Positions 7,866-14,142 of a DNA stretch of 24,448 nt are shown here, in pieces; the first letter of the stretch is position 1, and the number at the start of each line of letters is the position of its first letter. This stretch comes from JADGGM01 sp025449955 (GTDB lineage: Bacteria; Gemmatimonadota; Gemmatimonadetes; Gemmatimonadales; Gemmatimonadaceae). The translations under genes and the position numbers were made by a program. The DNA lies in the NCBI GenBank assembly GCA_036554285.1, contig DATBNO010000065.1, positions 1 to 24,448 on the forward strand. The letters are read 5' to 3'. The notes below the pieces were generated by a model. The model was given only the letters and a program-made list of their open reading frames with translations, made no database searches and was not told the DNA's origin.

Positions 7866-9167
7866 CTACCCGCCAGTGCGACGCGCGTCAAGCGCGCGCG
7901 CCAGCGAGCGCTTGAGCCCATCGCGCTCCTGTTCGTATGTCGCGCGCGCACTTGTCGATGGATCGGCCTGCTGCTCGAATCGCGCATCCAACGCCGCAAT
8001 CTCCCGCGCCAACTGCTCCGCCTCGCCGTCGGTCGACGGTACCGGCTGCCCAACGACAACCGCACGCGGCGCGCGCCGCCGACCGAGCACGAATGCCAGC
8101 ACAACGAGCATCGCCGCGCCGATCGCGATCGCAATGACGATGAAGTAGCGCTGCTGCCGCGCCGCGTCGGTCCCGGTCGGCCCCGCCACCTTCAGCACGG
8201 CGCTCGCCGGCACGTCCTCTCCCACGTAGCGCGTGAACTTCCGACCCGAGATGCTCACCGACTCTGCGGGCTTGAGCTTGGGACCGCTCACCGTGTCGCG
8301 CGGATCTTCGGCCAACACCTCCAGCACGCCTACCGGATACGTCATCGGAATCGACAACGGAAACGACTTGGCCGGCACGCGGTACGAGAACGACAGTTGC
8401 TTGAGCCCCGGCGCCATCGGCGCCACGACCTCCACGCGCCCGCCCACCGCGCGCACGGCGCGCGGCGAGATGTCGCTCTGCCCAACGGAAAATCCCGCCG
8501 CGCCCGGCGGCAACAGCGCGGTCCACGTCGGATGCGCATCATCGCGCGACACGAGCGTGATCCCGCTGTCGTTGGTGATCTCGTACACCTCGATCACGTT
8601 GTGCGACCCATCCACCTCGGGCTGCCCCACGATCACGTGCCGGCCGCGAACGGTGAGCCCGAACGAACGCGACGTGGTGTCGTAGACGGTGATCTCGGCG
8701 CTGTCGCCCGTGACGCGCGGCGTGAGCAGCGGCAGCGAGAAGTACGCGATGCTCGCGTACGACGCCGACACGAAGTAAATCGCGTCCGCCCGCCCATGAT
8801 GCCGATAGTGAAACGCGTACGAGCCGCCGGCGCCGGTGCGCATCGAATCGAGCGGCCCCGCGGTGTCCGACCCCACGCGGTGCAGCGTGACCCAGATCCC
8901 CGCCACCCCCTCCACGCTCGACGTGTCCCTGGTACTCGGCCTAACGACGCGGCCGCGCACCAGACGCGGCGTCGTGTCGGCGGCCGCGCTCGTGTCCGGA
9001 CCCAGCAGGTTCGTGGCCTGCGCGCGCACCGTCGCCGACGTCAGGCACACGGCAAACACGGCGCAGCCGGCAACGCGGCGCCATCGCGGACGCGCAAGAC
9101 AAAGGCGGCCGCTCGACGCGGCCGCCTGACGACGCACCCCCTGCCGCTGCGGCTTTCCGTTAGGCAC
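7866..9167 (-). CDS. Exported single-pass membrane protein of unknown function
   Basis: I do not recognise this family. From GTG 9167 it has a basic N-terminus and a hydrophobic signal sequence (AGCAVFAVCLTSATVRAQA, residues 33-51). A region at about 68-150 looks like a carboxypeptidase-regulatory or other beta-sandwich repeat (RLVRGRVVRPST, AGIWVTLHRVG, GGSYAFHYRHHG). A long periplasmic part follows, then a membrane segment at about 341-362 (FIVIAIAIGAAMLVVLAFVLG) ending in RRR, and a charged, probably coiled-coil cytoplasmic tail of about 68 residues. The start is uncertain: GTG 9137 is possible, and both precede a hairpin at 9103-9127 that looks like the terminator of the upstream operon. 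The gene ends just before the B12 riboswitch. A role in cell-surface biogenesis is possible but unsupported. Confidence 0.75.
   Translation of the reverse strand: MPNGKPQRQGVRRQAAASSGRLCLARPRWRRVAGCAVFAVCLTSATVRAQATNLLGPDTSAAADTTPRLVRGRVVRPSTRDTSSVEGVAGIWVTLHRVGSDTAGPLDSMRTGAGGSYAFHYRHHGRADAIYFVSASYASIAYFSLPLLTPRVTGDSAEITVYDTTSRSFGLTVRGRHVIVGQPEVDGSHNVIEVYEITNDSGITLVSRDDAHPTWTALLPPGAAGFSVGQSDISPRAVRAVGGRVEVVAPMAPGLKQLSFSYRVPAKSFPLSIPMTYPVGVLEVLAEDPRDTVSGPKLKPAESVSISGRKFTRYVGEDVPASAVLKVAGPTGTDAARQQRYFIVIAIAIGAAMLVVLAFVLGRRRAPRAVVVGQPVPSTDGEAEQLAREIAALDARFEQQADPSTSARATYEQERDGLKRSLARALDARRTGG
9095..9127 (-). terminator. Candidate intrinsic terminator of the metK-ahcY-nuclease operon
   Basis: On the minus strand AGGCGGCCGC and GCGGCCGCCT form a perfect 10-bp stem around the loop GTCGA, followed by TTGTCTTG. 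It lies about 55 bases past the stop of the nuclease gene. It also falls inside the first 25 codons of the next open frame (start 9167 or 9137), which is unusual for a terminator. The T-tract is weak, so its strength is uncertain. Confidence 0.55.
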
Positions 9168-9182
9168 GTGACGTCAATGGAT

Positions 9183-9722
9183 TTACAGGTTGAGTTTGCC
9201 GAAGTCCTCGGGCCGCATCTTCTCCAGATACGCCTTGAGCTGCTCGGCCGACAAATCGTGTTGGCCTAACTCGGGCTCCGGACCGGCGAACGACACCCCT
9301 TCCCCCGCGCTCGCCGGCTCGTCCGCATCCTCCACCGAAATCTCGGTGAGCAGCGAATCCTGCGCGAAGATCGGCGCCGCCAACCGCAGCGCGATCGCGA
9401 TGCTGTCCGAGGGCCGAGCGTCGATGTGGAACACCTCTTCGCCGCGATACAAGTGCAGCTCGGCGTAGTAGGTGTTCTCCTGCACCTTGGTGATCTGCAC
9501 CCGCTTGAGCGACGCGCCCATCCCGACGATCAGCCGCTTACACAGATCGTGCGTGAGCGGCCGCGGCGGATGGATCTTCTGCATCTCCATCACGATCGAC
9601 TCTGCTTCCGGTTGACCGATCCAGATCGGCAGCAGACGCTCGCCTTCCTTCTCCTGCAAGATCACCACGTACGAGTTGCTCACACTATCGAGCCCGAGAC
9701 GGGCCACTTTGACTTCGACCAT
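9183..9722 (-). CDS. Bifunctional nuclease (BFN/DUF151) domain protein
   Basis: This 179-residue protein has the BFN domain, first described in bifunctional nucleases acting on DNA and RNA and common in bacteria with little functional data. Family features are MVEVKVARLGLDSVSNSYVV, LLPIWIGQPEAESIVMEM, the RPLTHDL motif, and DARPSDSIAIALRLAAPIF. An acidic, variable C-terminal tail follows (about residues 130-179). ATG 9722 has GGAGG four bases upstream, a good ribosome-binding site. It lies 19 bases after ahcY and is probably the last gene of that operon. Its physiological substrate cannot be read from sequence. Confidence 0.9.
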   Translation of the reverse strand: MVEVKVARLGLDSVSNSYVVILQEKEGERLLPIWIGQPEAESIVMEMQKIHPPRPLTHDLCKRLIVGMGASLKRVQITKVQENTYYAELHLYRGEEVFHIDARPSDSIAIALRLAAPIFAQDSLLTEISVEDADEPASAGEGVSFAGPEPELGQHDLSAEQLKAYLEKMRPEDFGKLNL

Positions 9723-9741
9723 GGTGCCTCCCTGGAGGCCG

Positions 9742-11100
9742 TCACGTCCCCATGTCCCACGACGCCAGGTACTTCTTCTGCTCGGCGGTCAACACATCGA
9801 TGCGCGAGCCGACCGCGGCAAGCTTGAGTCGAGCAATCTCGCGATCGATGCTCTCCGGCACCCGGTGCACGTCCCGCGACAAGCCCGCTCCCTTCTGTAC
9901 GAGATACTCCGCGCCCAGCGATTGGTTCGCGAAGCTCATGTCCATCACGCTGGCCGGATGGCCCTCGGCGGCCGCCAGGTTTATCAAACGCCCGTCGCCC
10001 AGCAAGAAGATGCGGTTGCCCTTCACCACGTACTCCCGCACGAACTGCCTCACCTCACGCGACTTGCCGCCCGCCAGCTTGTCCAGCGCCGGAATGTCGA
10101 TCTCGACGTTGAAGTGGCCCGAATTGCACATCACCGCGCCATCTTTCATCGCCGAGAAGTGCTCGGAACGGAGGACGCTCGTGTTGCCCGTGAGCGTGCA
10201 AAAAATGTCGCCCAACGGCGCGGCATCGGCCATCGTCATCACGCGGAACCCGTCCATCGTGGCCTCGAGCGCCTTGAGCGGATCGATCTCGGTCACGATG
10301 ACGTTGGCGCCCTGCCCGCGCGCACGCATCGCCACGCCGCGTCCGCACCAGCCGTAGCCGGCCACGACGAAGGTCGACCCCGCGAGCAGCAGATTGGTCG
10401 CACGAATGATGCCGTCGACGGTGGACTGGCCGGTGCCGTAGCGATTGTCGAACAGGTGCTTGGTGAACGAGTCGTTCACCGAGATCACCGGGAACTGCAG
10501 CACCCCGTCCTTGGCCATCGCCTTGAGACGGATCACGCCGGTGGTGGTCTCCTCGGTGCTGCCTAACACTCGGCTCACGAGCGCCTTGCGGCGCGCGGCG
10601 TCCAGGCCTTCCACCCAATGGCGCACCGCCGCCGGGAGATCATCCAGCCTGCCTAACGCTATCATGTGAATGGCGCCCACCACGTCGGCGCCGTCGTCCA
10701 TCGTGATCTCGGGCTCGTGCGCGATCGCGGCGCGGATGTGCTCGTAGTAGGTGTCGTTGTCCTCGCCCTTGATCGCGAACACCTTGATGCCGTGATCGCG
10801 CACGAGGTGGGCGGCGATGTCGTCCTGCGTCGACAGCGGGTTGGACGCGCAGAGCGCGATGTCGGCGCCGCCGGCCTTGAGCGTGATCATCAAGTTGGCC
10901 GTCTCGCTCGTCACGTGCAGGCACGCCGACACCTTCTTGCCGGCCAGCGGCTTTTCCTTCGCGAAGCGTTCGCGGATCTGCCGCAGCACCTGCATCGACC
11001 GCTCGGCCCATTCGGCACGCTGGCGGCCTTGATCGGCGAGCGCCAGATCGCGGACGTCATGGGTGGCGGAGCGGGAATCTGTCTTGGCGATGGTAGCCAT
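9742..11100 (-). CDS. ahcY: S-adenosylhomocysteine hydrolase
   Basis: AhcY splits S-adenosylhomocysteine into homocysteine and adenosine using bound NAD, removing the inhibitor made by methyltransferases. The 452-residue protein shows HVTSETANL, SNPLSTQDDIAAHL, the catalytic stretch NDSFTKHLFDNRYGTGQS, the NAD-binding GYGWCGRGVAMRARGQGA and the C-terminal GHPASVMDMSFANQ. It lacks the roughly 40-residue insert of many proteobacterial and eukaryotic enzymes, so it is the short type seen in archaea and Thermotoga. Its N-terminus carries about 25 extra residues. The start ATG 11100 has no strong Shine-Dalgarno, and 81 bases separate it from metK. No SAH riboswitch is evident in that gap. Confidence 0.95.
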   Translation of the reverse strand: MATIAKTDSRSATHDVRDLALADQGRQRAEWAERSMQVLRQIRERFAKEKPLAGKKVSACLHVTSETANLMITLKAGGADIALCASNPLSTQDDIAAHLVRDHGIKVFAIKGEDNDTYYEHIRAAIAHEPEITMDDGADVVGAIHMIALGRLDDLPAAVRHWVEGLDAARRKALVSRVLGSTEETTTGVIRLKAMAKDGVLQFPVISVNDSFTKHLFDNRYGTGQSTVDGIIRATNLLLAGSTFVVAGYGWCGRGVAMRARGQGANVIVTEIDPLKALEATMDGFRVMTMADAAPLGDIFCTLTGNTSVLRSEHFSAMKDGAVMCNSGHFNVEIDIPALDKLAGGKSREVRQFVREYVVKGNRIFLLGDGRLINLAAAEGHPASVMDMSFANQSLGAEYLVQKGAGLSRDVHRVPESIDREIARLKLAAVGSRIDVLTAEQKKYLASWDMGT

Positions 11101-11181
11101 TGAGTACTCAGCAAAAGGTTAGAAACGCGCCGGACCGGCCTTCGTGCCGCGAGTGTCGTGCCGCACGGACCAAGACCAGCG

Positions 11182-12354
11182 TCAAATCGCGCGCTTGAGC
11201 GCCTCGATACGGTCGGTGCGTTCCCAGGAAAAGTACGTGACGTCGCGTCCATTGCGCTGCGCGGTCTGCGTGTCGCGTCCGAAGTGGCCGTACGAGGCGG
11301 TCCGCTGATAAATGGGCGCGCGCAGTCCGAGCGCGTCGATGATGCCGCGCGGCGTGAGATCGAACACGTCGCGCACGGCCTTCTCGATGCGGCGCTCGTC
11401 CACCGTGGCGGTGCCGAACGTGTCGACCATCACGCTCACCGGCTCGCGCACGCCGATCGCGTAGGCGATCTGCAGCTCGCACCGATGCGCGAGACCCGCG
11501 GCCACGATGTTCTTGGCCACCCATCGCGCGGCATACGCGGCGCAGCGATCCACCTTCGATGGATCCTTGCCCGAGAACGCACCGCCGCCGTGGCGCGCGG
11601 CGCCGCCGTATGTGTCGACGATGATCTTGCGTCCCGTTAGGCCGGCGTCGCCCTGCGGACCGCCCACCACGAACCGCCCGGTGGGATTCACGTGGATCGC
11701 CGCGCTCCGCGCATCGAACATCTCTGGCGGTAGCGTGGGCACGATCACGTTGCCGATGATCGCCTTGCGCAGATCGTCGGTCGAGATCGAATCGGCGTGC
11801 TGCGTCGACACCACCACTGTGGTCACGCGCACCGGCCGGTTCGCTTCGTATTGCACGGTGACCTGTGCCTTACCATCAGGCCTGAGCCACGGCAGATCGC
11901 CGCACTTCCGACGCTCGGCCAACGCCCGCGTGAGCGCGTGCGCCAGCTGAATCGGCATCGGCATGAGCTCGGGCGTCTCGTCGCTGGCGTAGCCGAACAT
12001 CATCCCCTGGTCGCCGGCGCCGCCCGTGTCGACGCCCATCGCGATGTCCGGCGACTGCCGGTCGATGGTGCTCAGCACGGCACACGTCTTCGAGTCGAAA
12101 CCGAACGTCGCATCGGTGTAGCCGATGTCGGCGATGGTCGAGCGGACGATGTCGGGAATCGAGACGTACGTGCTGGTCGTAATCTCGCCGGCCACACAGG
12201 CGAGCCCGGTGGTAACGAGCGTCTCGCAGGCTACACGCGCCGCCGGATCTTCAGCGAGAATGGCGTCCAACACGCCATCGGAGATCTGGTCGGCAATCTT
12301 ATCCGGATGACCCTCGGTGACAGACTCCGAGGTGAAGAGGAAGCGCTCGGGCAC
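11182..12354 (-). CDS. metK: S-adenosylmethionine synthetase
   Basis: MetK makes SAM from methionine and ATP. With GTG 12354 the product is 390 residues, the normal length, and begins MPERFLFTSESVTEGHPDKI as the family does. Other signatures are GAGDQGMMFGYASDET and GGGAFSGKDPSKVDR. GTG 12354 is preferred over an in-frame TTG at 12387 because GGAGA lies five to six bases upstream and no homologous residues precede it. A promoter lies about 70 bases upstream. It is followed by ahcY, which clears the product of SAM-dependent methylation, so the two form a logical activated-methyl-cycle operon. Confidence 0.95.
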   Translation of the reverse strand: MPERFLFTSESVTEGHPDKIADQISDGVLDAILAEDPAARVACETLVTTGLACVAGEITTSTYVSIPDIVRSTIADIGYTDATFGFDSKTCAVLSTIDRQSPDIAMGVDTGGAGDQGMMFGYASDETPELMPMPIQLAHALTRALAERRKCGDLPWLRPDGKAQVTVQYEANRPVRVTTVVVSTQHADSISTDDLRKAIIGNVIVPTLPPEMFDARSAAIHVNPTGRFVVGGPQGDAGLTGRKIIVDTYGGAARHGGGAFSGKDPSKVDRCAAYAARWVAKNIVAAGLAHRCELQIAYAIGVREPVSVMVDTFGTATVDERRIEKAVRDVFDLTPRGIIDALGLRAPIYQRTASYGHFGRDTQTAQRNGRDVTYFSWERTDRIEALKRAI

Positions 12355-12417
12355 GCGATTCTCCAGCGCAGCCGTCTCAACGGCCAAGCGCCTGATCAGG
12401 AGTGAAACGACGGTCGA

Positions 12418-12446
12418 ATGATACCGCCCTACGATAGGACGGACAA
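12418..12446 (-). promoter_or_regulatory. Predicted sigma70-type promoter of metK
   Basis: On the minus strand TTGTCC (12446-12441) and TATCAT (12423-12418) are 17 bases apart, close to the TTGACA-17-TATAAT consensus. Transcription would start near 12411, giving a leader of about 57 nt before metK GTG 12354. I see no SAM riboswitch in that leader. The promoter lies between metK and the repeat/IS cluster. Confidence 0.6.
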
Positions 12447-12475
12447 CCCGTCGCGGTGGTGGGCCTGTCTGTAGT

Positions 12476-12510
12476 CCTCGTAGCCCGCTGACTCGCTCAA
12501 GTTTGTCAGG
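12476..12510. repeat. Fragment of the palindromic repeat terminus
   Basis: CCTCGTAGCCCGCTGACTCG here is a near direct copy of CCTCGTAGCCGGCTGCTTCG at 12532, and the match continues for about 35 bases through GCTCAAGTTTGTCAGG against GCTCAGGTTGTAAGG. It is a short remnant of another copy in the same orientation, next to the metK promoter. Confidence 0.7.
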
Positions 12511-12535
12511 CCCCGATGAACGGCAGGCATCCCTC

Positions 12536-12657
12536 GTAGCCGGCTGCTTCGCTCAGGTTGTAAGGATCAAAGCGGATGACTGCACGGATAACTGCGGATC
12601 TGCGCGCCTGCTCGGCGCTGAGTGAGTCTGCGATGGGCAGATCTGTTGGTTTTTTTT
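12536..12657. repeat. Left half of the palindromic repeat, split by the insertion sequence
   Basis: Starts with GTAGCCGGCTGCTTCGCTCA, continues through GGATCAAAGCGGATGACTGC and CTCGGCGCTGAG, and ends in a run of eight T. It matches the reverse complement of the right half of the intact copy at 23776-24023 closely. With the right half (14026-14142) it gives about 239 bp, against 248 bp for the intact copy. Confidence 0.85.
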
Positions 12658-12680
12658 GGGTTCTTCAGGAAATTCCGGGA
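12658..12680. repeat. IS left terminal inverted repeat
   Basis: GGGTTCTTCAGG and following bases pair with the right end at 14003-14025 with about five mismatches and one extra T. The transposase stop codon (12665-12667) falls within it. Confidence 0.8.
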
Positions 12681-13945
12681 AATGCTGCGCGGATTTTGAG
12701 GAAGAAGTAGGACTCATCGCGAAAGCCATACGCGATGCGCTTGAGCACTTTGATACGGTTGTTGATGCCTTCGAGGATGCCGGTGTGGAGGGGGTAGCGG
12801 CAGTGGCTGAGAATGCCATCGAGGTGGCGCTCGAGGATGACGACAAACTGCTGCAGCGCCGGGATGCGACTGGCGAGCGCGCGACGCCGCCAGGCGCGCC
12901 AGAATCGGAAGGCGGCGGCGCGATAGCGATACGCCCAGAGGTGTTTCAAATCATCCTTCAGCACGTAGACGATGAACAGCGCCCGATTCGCGGCGAGGAG
13001 CTCGCGCAAGCGAATGCGGTCGGCGCGCGTGGGCAGATTCGCGCGGTTGCGGAGCAGGAGCCAGCGGACGCCTTTGATGACCCGCCGCGCGTTGCGCACC
13101 GGGCCGGGGCCGGCCGCGCGGGCGAGGCGATTGGTCTCATCGACGCGCACGCGATCGATCACCTCGTGGCCGTACTTCGCGACGACGTGAAAGAGATCGT
13201 AGACCAGCGCGGCCTGCGGACACTGCGCGCGCACCGCGCGGGCGTAGGGCGCCCACATGTCCACCGCGACGGCCTCGATGCGCGCACAGCGCGCGGGCCC
13301 GAGGCGCGTGAAGAACTCCGTCAGGGCCTCCTCCGTGCGCCCGCGCGCAATCCACAGCACGCGCTTACACGTGGGATCGACGACGACCGTGGCGTAGCGG
13401 TGCCCGCGATGCAGCGCAAACTCGTCGATCGCCAAGACCCGCAGCCCATCCCACTGCGCGTCGATCGGGCCTAACTGCGTCGTGAGCGCGTGCTGGTCGA
13501 TCTGCTTCACCGTATCCCAACTCACGCGAAACCACGCCGCGGTCGCTTTGAGCGACGTCACTTGCGCCATCCGCGCGATGCGATCGGCCAAGCGCTTGGT
13601 CATGCGCTGATAACGATCCAGCCAGGGGATCGCTTCGACCGTCGGCCCACAGCGCGGACACCGCAGGCGCGCCCGCGGCAGCAGCAGCCACACATCCCAC
13701 TCGCCCATCGGTAGATCACGAATGCGGCGGACGGTCGTGTCGTGGATCTCGACGACGATCGCGCCGCACCGGCTGCACCGCCGCGTCGCGTTAGGATGAG
13801 GGCGGAGCTCGATCACCAAGCGCGGCGCCGGGAGCCCATTCACATCCGGCTCCAGCTCATCTTCGGTCGTCACACCCGCCACTTCAAACCCCTCCCAGCT
13901 ACCCACCAATTCCAATAAGTCCTGCACCCGCTTGATCGATGCCAT
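12665..13945 (-). CDS. ISL3-family transposase
   Basis: This 426-residue DDE transposase catalyses cut-and-paste movement of the surrounding IS. From ATG 13945 (GGAGG eight bases upstream) it has an N-terminal zinc-binding region with Cys57/Cys60 (CSRC) and Cys96/Cys99 (CPRC). A helix-turn-helix-like segment follows (TSLKATAAWFRVSWDTVKQI), then the catalytic domain with Asp174 in LAIDEFALHRG, Asp229 in AVDMWAPY and Glu392 in GILEGINNRIK. An ATG nine codons upstream is also open. No frameshift or stop interrupts it, so it may be active. It contains one copy of the GCCTAAC heptamer, hinting at long residence or origin in a similar genome. Confidence 0.95.
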   Translation of the reverse strand: MASIKRVQDLLELVGSWEGFEVAGVTTEDELEPDVNGLPAPRLVIELRPHPNATRRCSRCGAIVVEIHDTTVRRIRDLPMGEWDVWLLLPRARLRCPRCGPTVEAIPWLDRYQRMTKRLADRIARMAQVTSLKATAAWFRVSWDTVKQIDQHALTTQLGPIDAQWDGLRVLAIDEFALHRGHRYATVVVDPTCKRVLWIARGRTEEALTEFFTRLGPARCARIEAVAVDMWAPYARAVRAQCPQAALVYDLFHVVAKYGHEVIDRVRVDETNRLARAAGPGPVRNARRVIKGVRWLLLRNRANLPTRADRIRLRELLAANRALFIVYVLKDDLKHLWAYRYRAAAFRFWRAWRRRALASRIPALQQFVVILERHLDGILSHCRYPLHTGILEGINNRIKVLKRIAYGFRDESYFFLKIRAAFPGIS

Positions 13946-14002
13946 GGCGACACCCTCCACTCGCCGTAGCATGCGTCACGATCGCCGATCTGTCACCACA
14001 TT

Positions 14003-14025
14003 TTCACGAAATTCCCCGAAGACCC
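14003..14025. repeat. IS right terminal inverted repeat
   Basis: Reads CACGAAATTCCCCGAAGACCC toward the outer end, the complement of the left terminus with about five mismatches. It is followed directly by nine A residues of the host repeat. Confidence 0.8.
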
Positions 14026-14074
14026 AAAAAAAAAGAAACGTGACATGCGGCTGCGAGCCGTCCCCCGCAGCCGC
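14026..14074 (-). terminator. Hairpin and T-run behind ptsI, inside the repeat
   Basis: On the minus strand GCGGCTGCG and CGCAGCCGC form a 9-bp stem around a 10-base loop, followed after about eight bases by TTTC and nine T. This is a plausible intrinsic terminator for the PTS operon, about 65 bases past the ptsI stop. The gap between stem and T-run is longer than ideal, and the IS now begins right at the end of the T-run. Confidence 0.5.
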
Positions 14075-14142
14075 GCAGATCCGCAGTTATCCGTGCAGTC
14101 ATCCGCTCTGATCCTTACAAACTGAGCGAAGCAGCCGGCTAC
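14026..14142. repeat. Right half of the palindromic repeat, split by the insertion sequence
   Basis: Runs from A9 through GAAACGTGACATGCGGCTGC and GCAGATCCGCAGTTATCCG to the terminus GAAGCAGCCGGCTAC. It pairs with the left half (12536-12657) as an inverted repeat of about 70 bp at the outer ends. Its last bases, read on the minus strand as GTAGC, supply the TAG stop of ptsI. Confidence 0.85.

Larger units (their letters stand above)
12658..14025 (-). mobile_element. Complete ISL3-family insertion sequence (1368 bp)
   Basis: The element carries one intact transposase gene filling almost its whole length and imperfect terminal inverted repeats of about 23 bp. The left end reads GGGTTCTTCAGG; the right end, reversed, reads GGGTCTTCGGGG, and the match continues as GAAATTCCGGGAAA against GAATTTCGTGAAA. 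These fit the ISL3 consensus start (GG.TCTTC..). It lies in the A/T-rich centre of the palindromic repeat. The flanks are T8 on the left and A9 on the right, so no 8-bp direct target duplication can be seen. The transposase stop codon is inside the left inverted repeat. Confidence 0.88.

Noticed and set aside
7851..9269. Long plus-strand open frame (472 codons)
   Set aside because: Arg/His/Pro-rich translation, antisense to the exported protein, with no domain I recognise; a typical high-GC shadow. The plus-strand frames at 4544-5620, 5730-6866 and 1010-1843 are rejected for the same reason.
12355..12440. SAM riboswitch in the metK leader
   Set aside because: The ~57-nt leader shows no SAM-I, SAM-II or SAM/SAH core that I can recognise. 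The 81-base gap before ahcY likewise shows no SAH riboswitch core.
12476..12565. Possible CRISPR-like direct repeats
   Set aside because: Only two copies of a ~35-base unit, with no regular spacer; explained as a fragment of the palindromic repeat.
12650..14034. 8-bp target duplication around the IS
   Set aside because: T8 on one side and A9 on the other are complementary, not direct repeats.
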